Source: an uncultured Faecalibacterium sp. (lineage in GTDB: Bacteria; Bacillota; Clostridia; Oscillospirales; Ruminococcaceae). Taken from it: DNA of 18,718 bases. This document shows positions 1 to 5,343 of this stretch, one piece after another. A program made the position numbers and the translations under genes. The stretch spans positions 1 to 18,718 of the forward strand of contig CALESJ010000048.1 in assembly GCA_937907025.1 (NCBI GenBank), in the 5' to 3' direction. Within the stretch, counting starts at the first letter, position 1; every line of letters begins with the position of its first letter. The notes under the pieces are model-generated. The model made no database searches. It saw nothing but the letters and a program-made list of their open reading frames with translations, and was not told the DNA's origin.

Positions 1-1
1 G

Positions 2-61
2 GACGGAGAACTGCCCGACTGTGACGTGGAAGTGTATTTCCTGGCAAAGAAAGGAGTATGA
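2..61 (+). CDS. Phage tail-tip/fibre protein, C-terminal fragment (5' end outside window)
   Basis: The frame is open from the window edge and encodes 19 residues ending DCDVEVYFLAKKGV before a TGA at 59-61. This matches the C-terminus of the protein at 5344-5790, which ends TCDVEVYFLAKKKS, residue for residue apart from a few substitutions. The fragment is therefore the end of a paralogous tail-tip protein. The endolysin ATG follows 3 bases after the stop, consistent with one late-gene operon. Nothing about the N-terminal part can be said. Confidence 0.75.
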   Translation, partial: DGELPDCDVEVYFLAKKGV

Positions 62-64
62 ACG

Positions 65-865
65 ATGAGAACCAAAACCGGAGAAGTGATTTTGCTCTGG
101 CCGCTGGCGCTGCATGTGCTCACGGCCGGCTATTATTACAGCGACGGCAGCAGCCATGAGGCCATCGACCTGCGCACCAACCAGGGCGGCAGTATCGTCA
201 AGCCGGTGTATGCCGCCGAGGACGGCACGGTGGACCAGACCCAGACCTGGAACGGCCACACCAAGACCGGCATGCAGAGCTACGGCACCATGACCCGCAT
301 CCGCCACGCCGACTACTGCGGCCAGACCTTGCAGACCCGCTACGCCCACCTGTCCCGCCTGTGCGTGGCCAACGGCCAGCAGGTCAAGGCAGGCCAGCTC
401 ATCGGCTATACTGGCCAGACCGGCAACGTGAACGGTGCCCACCTGCACTTTGAAGTGATCCTGGCTGGCAGCCGCCGCAACCCGCTGGTGTGGCTGGATG
501 ATGACTTCACCACCGCCAACAGCAGCGTCTATACTTACCGCCCCGGTGAACACGCAGCCGTGATGCCGGCGGAACCCGAAGCCCCCGCCTATGCTCCGGC
601 CCGCCTGCAGACCATCACCATCGGACCCGTCCCCCAGGGCGATGCCGACGCCATTCTGGCCGTGTGCAAAGCCCGGGAACTGGATGACCTGGGGCTGTAT
701 GTTTCCCATTGGAGCAACGACAAACACACCCTGCAGACCATCACCATCGGGCCGGTCACTCAGGGGGATGCGGATGCCATCCTGGCCGTGTGCAAGGCCC
801 GCCAGCTGGACAAGCTGGGGCTGTATAAGTCGGCCTGGGCGGATGAGGAAGACCAGGCGGCATAA
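65..865 (+). CDS. Phage endolysin, M23 metallopeptidase with two C-terminal repeats
   Basis: This 266-residue protein should cleave peptide cross-bridges in peptidoglycan and release phage at lysis. Residues about 28-135 are an M23 (LytM/lysostaphin-type) domain: H31 and D35 form the HxxxD motif and H126-L-H128 the HxH motif, giving the usual zinc ligands H31, D35 and H128. Two copies of a 36-residue module starting LQTITIGPV follow at about residues 181 and 223. They are separated by a short linker, and a cell-wall-binding role, perhaps SPOR-like, is inferred. No secretion signal is evident, so release would depend on the holin encoded next. The ribosome site AAGGAG at 50-55 lies inside the preceding gene. 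The gene follows a tail-tip gene and precedes a holin, which fixes its role in the lysis module. Confidence 0.88.
   Translation: MRTKTGEVILLWPLALHVLTAGYYYSDGSSHEAIDLRTNQGGSIVKPVYAAEDGTVDQTQTWNGHTKTGMQSYGTMTRIRHADYCGQTLQTRYAHLSRLCVANGQQVKAGQLIGYTGQTGNVNGAHLHFEVILAGSRRNPLVWLDDDFTTANSSVYTYRPGEHAAVMPAEPEAPAYAPARLQTITIGPVPQGDADAILAVCKARELDDLGLYVSHWSNDKHTLQTITIGPVTQGDADAILAVCKARQLDKLGLYKSAWADEEDQAA
605..838 (+). repeat. Two direct 108-bp repeats in the endolysin C-terminus
   Basis: The copies at 605-712 and 731-838 both begin with CTGCAGACCATCACCATCGG and are separated by an 18-bp linker (period 126 bp). Most differences are at third codon positions, so the protein module is conserved more strongly than the DNA. 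The module is probably a duplicated cell-wall-targeting unit. Confidence 0.85.
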
Positions 866-880
866 AGAAGGGAGAACCAA

Positions 881-1351
881 ATGGAGAACACCAACAATAT
901 TTTTCTGGCCATCAAGACGGCCATCGTGGCCCTGTGCGGCGGCTTCACCGCGGCCTTTGGGTGGCTGGGTTGGCTGATCGTGGCCTGGGTGGCCTGTATG
1001 GTCATCGACTGGGTCAGCGGCAGCGCGGCGGCTGCGGCGAAAGGGGAGTGGTCCAGCGCCGTGGCAAGAGCCGGCATCTGGCATAAGGCCGGTATGATCC
1101 TGGTGGTCATTGTGGCCACCCTGGCCGACTGCGTGCTGGCCATGGCGGTGGAGCATCTGCCCGGCCTTGCCATTGATTACAGTACGCTTGTCCTGCCCAT
1201 GGTGCTGGCCTGGTATATCTTCACCGAGCTGGGCAGCATCGCCGAGAACGCCACTGATATGGGTGCCAATGTTCCCACCTGGCTGACCAGGCTGCTGGCG
1301 GCCGGGAAGCAGGCGGTGGATAAGACCGCCGACGATGATACAACCGACTGA
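881..1351 (+). CDS. Phage holin (toxin-secretion/phage-lysis holin family)
   Basis: This 156-residue, largely hydrophobic protein has several likely membrane segments, at about residues 10-26, 29-46, 68-90 and 97-117. Between them is the MVIDWVSGSAAAAAKGEWSS stretch typical of the Cp-1/phage-lysis holin family (holin_4_1 type). Its role is to form membrane lesions that let the endolysin reach the wall. The charged tail rich in Asp at the C-terminus is also usual for holins. The ATG has a GGGAG ribosome site at 870-874 and lies 15 bases after the endolysin stop, so the two genes form a lysis cassette. A hairpin terminator follows directly after the stop. Confidence 0.85.
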   Translation: MENTNNIFLAIKTAIVALCGGFTAAFGWLGWLIVAWVACMVIDWVSGSAAAAAKGEWSSAVARAGIWHKAGMILVVIVATLADCVLAMAVEHLPGLAIDYSTLVLPMVLAWYIFTELGSIAENATDMGANVPTWLTRLLAAGKQAVDKTADDDTTD

Positions 1352-1356
1352 AATAA

Positions 1357-1385
1357 AAAAGCGTGCAACAAAGGTACACGCTTTT
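1357..1385 (+). terminator. Rho-independent terminator after the lysis genes
   Basis: AAAAGCGTG (1357-1365) pairs with CACGCTTTT (1377-1385), giving a 9-bp stem with an 11-base loop and a T-run within the right arm. It lies 6 bases after the holin stop and would end the prophage late transcript just before the attachment site. Confidence 0.75.
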
Positions 1386-1417
1386 CACCACCTGTTTTTG
1401 AGGCCGTATCGGCTTCA

Positions 1418-1439
1418 TAAGCTAACAATAAGCTAACAA
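1418..1439. repeat. Tandem 11-bp direct repeats beside the attachment site
   Basis: TAAGCTAACAA occurs twice without a gap (1418-1428 and 1429-1439), 40 bases before the tRNA-Gly fragment. Short direct repeats beside a core site are typical arm-type binding sites of tyrosine integrases. That role is an inference from position. Confidence 0.55.
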
Positions 1440-1478
1440 AACAACGATTTATCGCGTACATACGAGGAGCCCGGCCCC

Positions 1479-1524
1479 CTTCCCAAGCAGTAGGTGGCGA
1501 GTTCGAGACTCGTATCCCGCTCCA
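1479..1524 (+). other. tRNA-Gly(CCC) 3' half; probable prophage attachment site (attR)
   Basis: The stretch reads as anticodon loop TTCCCAA, 3' anticodon strand GCAGT, variable loop AGGTG, T-arm GCGAG/TTCGAGA/CTCGT, acceptor strand ATCCCGC, discriminator T and CCA, ending at 1524. The bases upstream contain no matching 5' acceptor (GCGGGAT) and the bases before the anticodon loop do not pair with GCAGT, so it is a fragment and not a working tRNA. A tRNA 3' half directly behind phage lysis genes is the standard signature of integrase-mediated insertion at a tRNA gene. The intact tRNA-Gly should lie at the far, integrase-side end of the prophage. Confidence 0.82.
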
Positions 1525-1527
1525 AAC

Positions 1528-1571
1528 AAAGCCCCGAACCTGACGAAACAACGTCGAGTTCGGGGCTTTTT
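1528..1571 (+). terminator. Strong terminator following the tRNA-Gly remnant
   Basis: AAAGCCCCGAAC (1528-1539) pairs perfectly with GTTCGGGGCTTT (1558-1569), and the T-run extends to 1571. It sits 3 bases after the CCA end of the tRNA fragment, so it is probably the original host tRNA terminator and marks the chromosomal side of the attachment site. The 180 bases from 1572 to the repressor gene hold no gene or site that I can support. Confidence 0.85.
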
Positions 1572-1754
1572 CTGATGCAATAAATTTTTCCCCATCTGAC
1601 AAGCCGGCTGTGATAAAGATCAAAAAATATCAGTACAGGGCTACAACCTGGAATTTTAGGTATATGGGTTCGGTTGAACGCAAAGGAGACATTTAGTAAG
1701 ATGCAGGAGCTAACGAGGGTATCGAATATGCTGTAAATTTTTGCTGCAAAAACG

Positions 1755-2369
1755 TTACAGCTGCTTCCGGATTTCCATAACACGGCCGATAATATGAACC
1801 GGTGTCCGGGTAATGTCGTAAACCTGGACCTGGTGATTCGGGTTGGTACTCTGCGGGATCAGGAACACGGTGTTTCCGTCCTGTCTAAATCGTTTCAAAG
1901 TAGCTTCATCATCGTTTACACAGACAACGGCAATGGTATTTTGGTCAACGGATTCCTGCTGGCGCACGATGACAAGATCACCTTCGTTAATTCCGGCAGC
2001 ATTCATGCTGTCGCCGATTGCACGCAAAGCAAAATAGGTTTCGCCGCTATTTCCCAGGTAGGGAACATACCCATCAATATTCCCTTCGGCGTACATCGGC
2101 TGGCCACAGCGGACAGAACCAAGAATCGGAATTTGTGGGCCGGGACCAACGGGAATGGCGTTGGAAGGAAGTGAAAAGTCATCCAGTATGGCACTCTTTA
2201 AAATACCAAAATGAGCAGCTATTTTCTCCACAGCACCCATCCGAGGTACTTTGATACCAGATTCCCAGGTTGAAACGGCTTTGTCGGTCACACCGGCAAT
2301 TTTCCCGAATTCCGCTTGGGAAAGTCCATTCTCGAGGCGAAGCCTCTTTATGTTATCGGCAATGCTCAT
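1755..2369 (-). CDS. Phage CI/LexA-like self-cleaving repressor (XRE HTH + S24 peptidase)
   Basis: This 204-residue regulator should bind operators as a dimer and be inactivated by RecA-stimulated self-cleavage during DNA damage. Residues about 5-58 form an XRE-type helix-turn-helix (LSQAEFGKIAGVTDKAVSTW). Residues about 78-200 form an S24/LexA fold with a Cys88-Gly89 scissile bond, catalytic Ser121 in GDSM and Lys159 in ATLKR; the spacing closely follows LexA. I chose the ATG at 2369 because AAGGAG lies 8 bases upstream. The in-frame GTG at 2378 overlaps that ribosome site and is unlikely. Its own promoter contains an operator copy in the spacer, so autoregulation is expected. It is transcribed away from the tail-gene cassette whose promoter carries the same operator. 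Confidence 0.9.
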   Translation of the reverse strand: MSIADNIKRLRLENGLSQAEFGKIAGVTDKAVSTWESGIKVPRMGAVEKIAAHFGILKSAILDDFSLPSNAIPVGPGPQIPILGSVRCGQPMYAEGNIDGYVPYLGNSGETYFALRAIGDSMNAAGINEGDLVIVRQQESVDQNTIAVVCVNDDEATLKRFRQDGNTVFLIPQSTNPNHQVQVYDITRTPVHIIGRVMEIRKQL

Positions 2370-2392
2370 AGTGCACACTCCTTATGAGTAAC

Positions 2393-2421
2393 AGGTTACA
2401 CTAAAAGTAGAAATAAGTCAA
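2393..2421 (-). promoter_or_regulatory. Leftward promoter of the repressor, with operator O1 in the spacer
   Basis: On the minus strand, TTGACT (2421-2416), a 17-base spacer and TAACCT (2398-2393) form a promoter whose start would fall just ahead of the repressor ribosome site. The spacer contains operator O1 (2397-2411), so the repressor probably represses itself. Confidence 0.6.
2397..2411. promoter_or_regulatory. Repressor operator O1
   Basis: TACACTAAAAGTAGA is, on the minus strand, TCTACTTTTAGTGTA, and shares 13 contiguous bases (TCTACTTTTAGTG) with O2. The ACT-N3-AGT core matches O2 and O3. It lies in the spacer of the leftward promoter. Confidence 0.75.
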
Positions 2422-2450
2422 CAAAAAAGCAAGAAATCTACCGAAAGTTC

Positions 2451-2479
2451 TTGACAGTCTACTTTTAGTGGAGTATACT
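2451..2479 (+). promoter_or_regulatory. Strong rightward promoter of the tail cassette, with operator O2 in the spacer
   Basis: TTGACA (2451-2456), a 17-base spacer and TATACT (2474-2479) make a near-consensus sigma-A promoter. The spacer is almost entirely operator O2, so binding of the repressor would block polymerase directly. Transcription would start near 2486 and run into the leader and tail genes. Confidence 0.85.
2458..2472. promoter_or_regulatory. Repressor operator O2
   Basis: TCTACTTTTAGTGGA is an imperfect 15-bp palindrome with the same ACT-N3-AGT core as O1 and O3. It sits inside the spacer of the rightward promoter. Confidence 0.78.
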
Positions 2480-2685
2480 GGAGCTATAACAAACAAGGAT
2501 GAGTAGGAGTAACGGTACTTCTGCGTACTGCTAAGCCAAACACAAAAAAGAAAATCAGGAAGAGAAAAGAGGAGCAATCTATCATATATATGTAAAAATT
2601 ACTTTTTTAAAAAGCTGTTTGATGCAGGAACCCCGAAAATGGCCGTTGGTTCTGTTTTTGAGTATAATTTTTTTTGCCACGAATA

Positions 2686-2700
2686 TCTACTTTAAGTAGA
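2686..2700. promoter_or_regulatory. Repressor operator O3, perfect palindrome
   Basis: TCTACTTTAAGTAGA is a perfect inverted repeat around a central base and fits the O1/O2 consensus TCTACTTTWAGTRGA closely. It is about 230 bases downstream of O2. A weak TTGCCA/TAGAGC promoter-like pair (2674-2702) overlaps it, but that is not convincing. A distant third operator allows looping, or a roadblock to elongation. Confidence 0.65.
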
Positions 2701-2806
2701 GCTGTGGAGATTGCCGCTTCGGTAAAGCTTCTTTTTGGAAACAGACCGCTATATAAAAAGCAGAAACGACAGAAAAGAAGTGACGATACATCGAAAGGAG
2801 GGGGCT

Positions 2807-2968
2807 GTGAGTGAAAGAAAACCAACAGTGTATGAGGTAAAAACTGCCTCTCGTGCTACTGTGAGGCGGATGCCTTGCACAATAAGGAGCCCACCGGATC
2901 GCTTGCTTGTTTTACCGATAAAGGATGGAAGAACATGCTTGCCTGGAGGAATGAAAACAAGAAATTGA
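2807..2968 (+). CDS. Small hypothetical protein in the cassette leader (GTG start)
   Basis: I do not recognise this product. The frame of 53 codons starts with GTG and has an excellent ribosome site, AAAGGAGGGGG (2795-2804), directly upstream. The product is basic and contains no obvious membrane segment, signal or known motif. It lies downstream of operator O3 and ahead of the tail genes, and its low-GC codon use resembles the leader and the gene at 3071. It could equally be a broken remnant of an early phage gene. The strong ribosome site is the main argument for translation. Confidence 0.35.
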   Translation: MSERKPTVYEVKTASRATVRRMPCTIRSPPDRLLVLPIKDGRTCLPGGMKTRN

Positions 2969-3070
2969 AAGGAGCACGGAACCATTGATTCGTTTCCGGA
3001 AAGGACTGAAAAAAGCGTGCATTTTCGGATACGGGACTTTACTTCTGGATAGAGAAAGGAGAGATATGAC

Positions 3071-3403
3071 GTGGGACTTCAATTGGAAACAGTCAAGGGC
3101 GGAACACTGATCGATTTGCTTTGGACAAATCCAAAGTCGGATTCTGCGTTCCCGAAACAGACTGTATCATTGGAATTAAGCATGTACGATGCTGTTATGG
3201 TGACTGCCATAAGCTGGATTGGCACCAATAATCTTTTGGGGCCTGTTATTGTTCCGGTGGGAGAAAATGGCCTTATCCTTCCGTATAATGCAATAAACAA
3301 TCGAGTGGTTACTGTGGCGGAAAATGGGGTAACGTTCCAGGATACCGGAAACAAAGAAAATGACTATGCTGTTCCCAAATATATCTACGGCATCAAATTT
3401 TAA
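3071..3403 (+). CDS. Putative phage minor tail/structural protein
   Basis: The 110-residue product contains LLWTNPKSDSAFPKQTVSLE near its start, a pattern I associate with small clostridial prophage proteins encoded next to tail-tip genes. The function is not established. The rest alternates short hydrophobic strands and turns, suggesting a beta-rich structural protein; no signal or membrane segment is seen. The GTG start is preceded by AAAGGAGAG (3056-3064). The gene is clearly AT-richer than the genes from 3418 on, so a recombination joint may lie at 3404-3417. It is the first substantial gene downstream of the operator-controlled promoter. Confidence 0.6.
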   Translation: MGLQLETVKGGTLIDLLWTNPKSDSAFPKQTVSLELSMYDAVMVTAISWIGTNNLLGPVIVPVGENGLILPYNAINNRVVTVAENGVTFQDTGNKENDYAVPKYIYGIKF

Positions 3404-3417
3404 AGGGGGCTAAAGCA

Positions 3418-3732
3418 ATGCAGATCTATGATGAACAAACCAGACAGCCTATCCAGCCCCCCGATCTGTCTGCCGGCTACCTGTACGACGGTGTAATCGT
3501 GACCGGCCGCACCGAAGCCCACACCGAGGTTATGGCCGGCACGGTAACTGAAGACCGCCCGGCGGGCCTGCGCCGGATGGTCCCGGCCCAGGACATCGCC
3601 GAGCCGTGCCAGTGGTATCACAGATACACCGAGGAAGAGCTGGCGGCAGCCCGGGAGCCTTCCCCACTGGACCGTATTGAGGCCCAGGTGACCTACACCG
3701 CCATGATGACCGATACACTGCTGGAGGAATGA
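3418..3732 (+). CDS. Phage distal-tail protein of unknown function
   Basis: The 104-residue protein begins MQIYDEQTRQPIQPPDL and ends with a helical, charged segment. Its middle resembles short proteins found immediately before XkdX-type genes in clostridial siphophages and myophages, and I place it as a small baseplate or tail accessory protein on that context. AAAGGGGG (3403-3410) serves as ribosome site. It is GC-rich like the rest of the tail block. The XkdX-like gene begins 1 base after its stop, so the two are translationally linked. No enzymatic motif is present. Confidence 0.6.
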   Translation: MQIYDEQTRQPIQPPDLSAGYLYDGVIVTGRTEAHTEVMAGTVTEDRPAGLRRMVPAQDIAEPCQWYHRYTEEELAAAREPSPLDRIEAQVTYTAMMTDTLLEE

Positions 3733-3733
3733 T

Positions 3734-3853
3734 ATGTACGAGAAAATCAAGAAGTGGTACCTGCAGGGGTTGTGGAAGAAAGAGCAGGTCCGGCAGGCCG
3801 TGGAAAAGGGCCTGCTGACCGAAAGCCAGTTTGAAAAGATTCTGGCAAATTGA
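3734..3853 (+). CDS. xkdX: XkdX-family small phage protein
   Basis: This 39-residue protein, MYEKIKKWYLQGLWKKEQVR followed by QAVEKGLLTESQFEKILAN, has the hallmark composition and length of the XkdX family: an aromatic/basic start, a helix with W-x-x-x-Q and an ending of LTxxQFxxI. Such proteins are encoded between tail-fibre genes in Bacillus PBSX-like and many clostridial phages; their function is unknown. The ATG follows the preceding stop by a single base, with GGAGG (3724-3728) inside the upstream gene as ribosome site. Its presence is the clearest marker that this block comes from a tailed phage. Confidence 0.85.
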   Translation: MYEKIKKWYLQGLWKKEQVRQAVEKGLLTESQFEKILAN

Positions 3854-3874
3854 GCATGAAATGGGAGGGAATGT

Positions 3875-4180
3875 ATGACAACTTTGGAAATCAGACAGGG
3901 GGACACTGTACAGCTGAACCTGAACCTGACCGAAAACGGTGAGCCGTTTGTGCCTGCGGAGGAAAAGGTCGTGTTCACGCTGGCTCGATTTGATGATGTG
4001 CTGTTTTCCCTGGAAGCGGAGGACGGTGTGGTCAGAATTCCCCACGAAAAGACCGACAAGCTGACCCCCGGAACGTATAAGTTTGACGTGCGCGTGTACA
4101 ACGCGGACAAGACGCTGGTGGCAACGCCGGTTGTAGGGGAAATCCAAGTAACGGAGGTTGTGAATCATGACCTGTTATAA
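3875..4180 (+). CDS. BppU-like baseplate/tail domain protein
   Basis: The 101-residue product, beginning MTTLEIRQGDTVQLNLNL and containing LTPGTYKFDVRVYNAD, reads as a single Ig-like beta domain of the kind seen at the N-terminus of BppU baseplate proteins, which anchor receptor-binding proteins to the virion. Family knowledge suggests a structural adaptor; the assignment is by pattern only. The ribosome site is GGGAGG (3862-3867). The end overlaps the next gene by 14 bases, typical of tightly packed late phage genes. No transmembrane or signal sequence is seen. Confidence 0.6.
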   Translation: MTTLEIRQGDTVQLNLNLTENGEPFVPAEEKVVFTLARFDDVLFSLEAEDGVVRIPHEKTDKLTPGTYKFDVRVYNADKTLVATPVVGEIQVTEVVNHDLL

Positions 4181-4445
4181 CCTGTCCGGCACTATTTCCC
4201 GGACACAGGACATCCGGTGTGAGCTCGGGCAGGTGCATGCCATTTCCGCCGATATACAGGTGCAACACTACACGGCAGGCGGCAAAGCCTATGTCATCGG
4301 CCACGGCCTGAAACTGGACGAACAGACCAACACCCTCTCGGTGGATACGGCCGAAGCGGTGGAACAGGACAACACTTTGCCGGTGACTTCGGCGGCGGTC
4401 TATACCACGGTGGGCAACATTGAAGTGCTGCTGGGGACCATTTAA
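4167..4445 (+). CDS. Small phage tail protein, unknown function
   Basis: The 92-residue protein starts MTCYNLSGTISRTQDI and contains DEQTNTLSVDTAEAVEQDNTLPVTSAAV; the latter segment resembles short collar or adhesin-tip sequences in phage fibre genes. The start lies inside the upstream gene with GGAGG (4153-4157) as ribosome site. The TTG-started fibre gene follows 13 bases after the stop. It is likely part of the tail-tip complex, by position. No catalytic motif is visible. Confidence 0.5.
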   Translation: MTCYNLSGTISRTQDIRCELGQVHAISADIQVQHYTAGGKAYVIGHGLKLDEQTNTLSVDTAEAVEQDNTLPVTSAAVYTTVGNIEVLLGTI

Positions 4446-4458
4446 GGAGGAATGAAGA

Positions 4459-5331
4459 TTGAGCGTACAAAATGAAATCATCCGTTTGCAGACGGCACGC
4501 AACACCCTGCGCGCCAAAGCGGTGGAGTTGGGAATTGCCCAGAGTACCGCCAAGTTGGACGCCATTGCCGATGCCTTTGAAGGAATTGAAAACCGTGGCG
4601 CCGTATCCGCCCAGGTGCAGGAAGGCGCCACCTACACCATCCCCAAAGGCTACCACAACGGCTCCGGTACCGTTTCCGGCGTGGCGGGCGGCGGCAACTA
4701 CACCCTGCAGAGCAAGACCGCTACACCCACCAAAAAGCAGCAGAACGTCACACCGGATTCCGGCTACTACGGTCTGTCCGATGTGACAGTGGCCGCCATT
4801 CCGGAATCTTTTCAGGATGTGTCTTCTGTCACCGCAGCGGCAGGGGATGTGCTGGCCAATAAGGTCATCGTGGCGTCGGACGGCACCGTCACTACCGGCA
4901 CTATGGTCAACAACGGAGCGGTGAGCAAGACGCTGGACGCCGCTACCACCAGTTACACCGTTCCCAAGGGCTACCACAGCGGTGCAGGCACTGTGAAACT
5001 GGTTGCCGAAGAAAAGAGCGTGACCCCCACCAAGTCCGCCCAGAATGTGACGCCCACGGCCGGCAAGGTGCTGACCAAGGTGACGGTGGCGGCCATCCCC
5101 ACCCAGTACATCACCACCACCGACGCCACGGCGGCGGCCGGGGACATTCTGGCGGAAAAAACCGCCTATGTAAACGGGGCCAAGATTACCGGCACTATGG
5201 TGAATAACGGGGCCACATCCGGCTCTATCGATGGCCTGACGAAAACCAGCTACACAGTACCGGCAGGATACACAAGCGGCGGCACCGTAAACCTGACCGG
5301 GGACATCGAAGAGGCTCTGGCCTCGATTTAA
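4459..5331 (+). CDS. Phage tail-fibre/receptor-binding protein with ~100-residue repeats (TTG start)
   Basis: This 290-residue protein has a helical N-terminal module (residues 1-46) followed by a repetitive beta-rich fibre. Segments YTIPKGYHNGSGTV (59), YTVPKGYHSGAGTV (166) and YTVPAGYTSGGTV near the end repeat, and two longer copies start TPTK at residues 89 and 189, a period of about 100 residues. The TTG start is chosen because AAGGAGG (4444-4450) lies 8 bases upstream and because it yields MSVQNEIIRLQ, matching MSVQTELNRLQ at the start of the next gene. The ATG at 4452 is out of frame and opens only seven codons. Repeated fibre units and the shared N-terminal module suggest a surface- or glycan-binding tip component. 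Confidence 0.72.
   Translation: MSVQNEIIRLQTARNTLRAKAVELGIAQSTAKLDAIADAFEGIENRGAVSAQVQEGATYTIPKGYHNGSGTVSGVAGGGNYTLQSKTATPTKKQQNVTPDSGYYGLSDVTVAAIPESFQDVSSVTAAAGDVLANKVIVASDGTVTTGTMVNNGAVSKTLDAATTSYTVPKGYHSGAGTVKLVAEEKSVTPTKSAQNVTPTAGKVLTKVTVAAIPTQYITTTDATAAAGDILAEKTAYVNGAKITGTMVNNGATSGSIDGLTKTSYTVPAGYTSGGTVNLTGDIEEALASI
4633..5310 (+). repeat. Protein-coding repeats in the tail-fibre gene
   Basis: Copies of a Y-T-x-P-x-G-Y-x-S-G-x-G-T-V unit and of an unit of about 100 residues (TPTK…QNVTP…VTVAAIP…AAAGD…TGTMVNNGA) recur along the gene. At DNA level, stretches such as GGCACTATGGT with AACAACGG or AATAACGG recur near 4900 and 5191. Such repeats allow copy-number change by recombination. Confidence 0.7.
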
Positions 5332-5343
5332 GGAGGGCCGGAT

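Larger units (their letters stand above)
1..1524. mobile_element. Right-hand end of a prophage (tail tip, lysin, holin, att)
   Basis: The left edge of the window carries, in order, the last codons of a tail-tip gene, an endolysin, a holin, a terminator, a tandem short repeat and a tRNA-Gly 3' fragment. That is the usual order at the lysis-side end of a temperate siphophage integrated in a tRNA gene. The integrase and the intact tRNA would be expected at the other end, outside the window. The exact crossover point inside the tRNA homology (about 1479-1524) cannot be set without attL. Confidence 0.8.
2480..3070 (+). other. Long AT-rich leader between the cassette promoter and the first tail gene
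   Basis: This stretch of about 585 bases is markedly richer in A and T than the tail genes after 3418. It holds operator O3 (2686-2700), a weak hairpin GAACC/GGTTC (2628-2652) followed by TGTTTTTG that might attenuate, and a small GTG-started frame at 2807-2968. A 41-codon TTG frame at 2985-3110 has a ribosome site but runs into the next gene. No recognisable early phage gene (Cro, antirepressor, replication protein) is seen, suggesting that such genes were lost. Confidence 0.5.

Noticed and set aside
1440..1524. A complete tRNA-Gly gene
   Set aside because: No 5' acceptor strand or D-arm matches the 3' half; only the attachment-site fragment is supported.
1701..1735. An 11-codon ATG frame with AAAGGAG upstream
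   Set aside because: It is too short, the spacing is long (about 12 bases) and nothing supports translation.
2985..3110. A 41-codon TTG-started frame with a ribosome site before the first tail gene
   Set aside because: It overlaps the start of the gene at 3071 in another frame, has no recognisable features and uses a weak start, so it is noted only in the leader entry.
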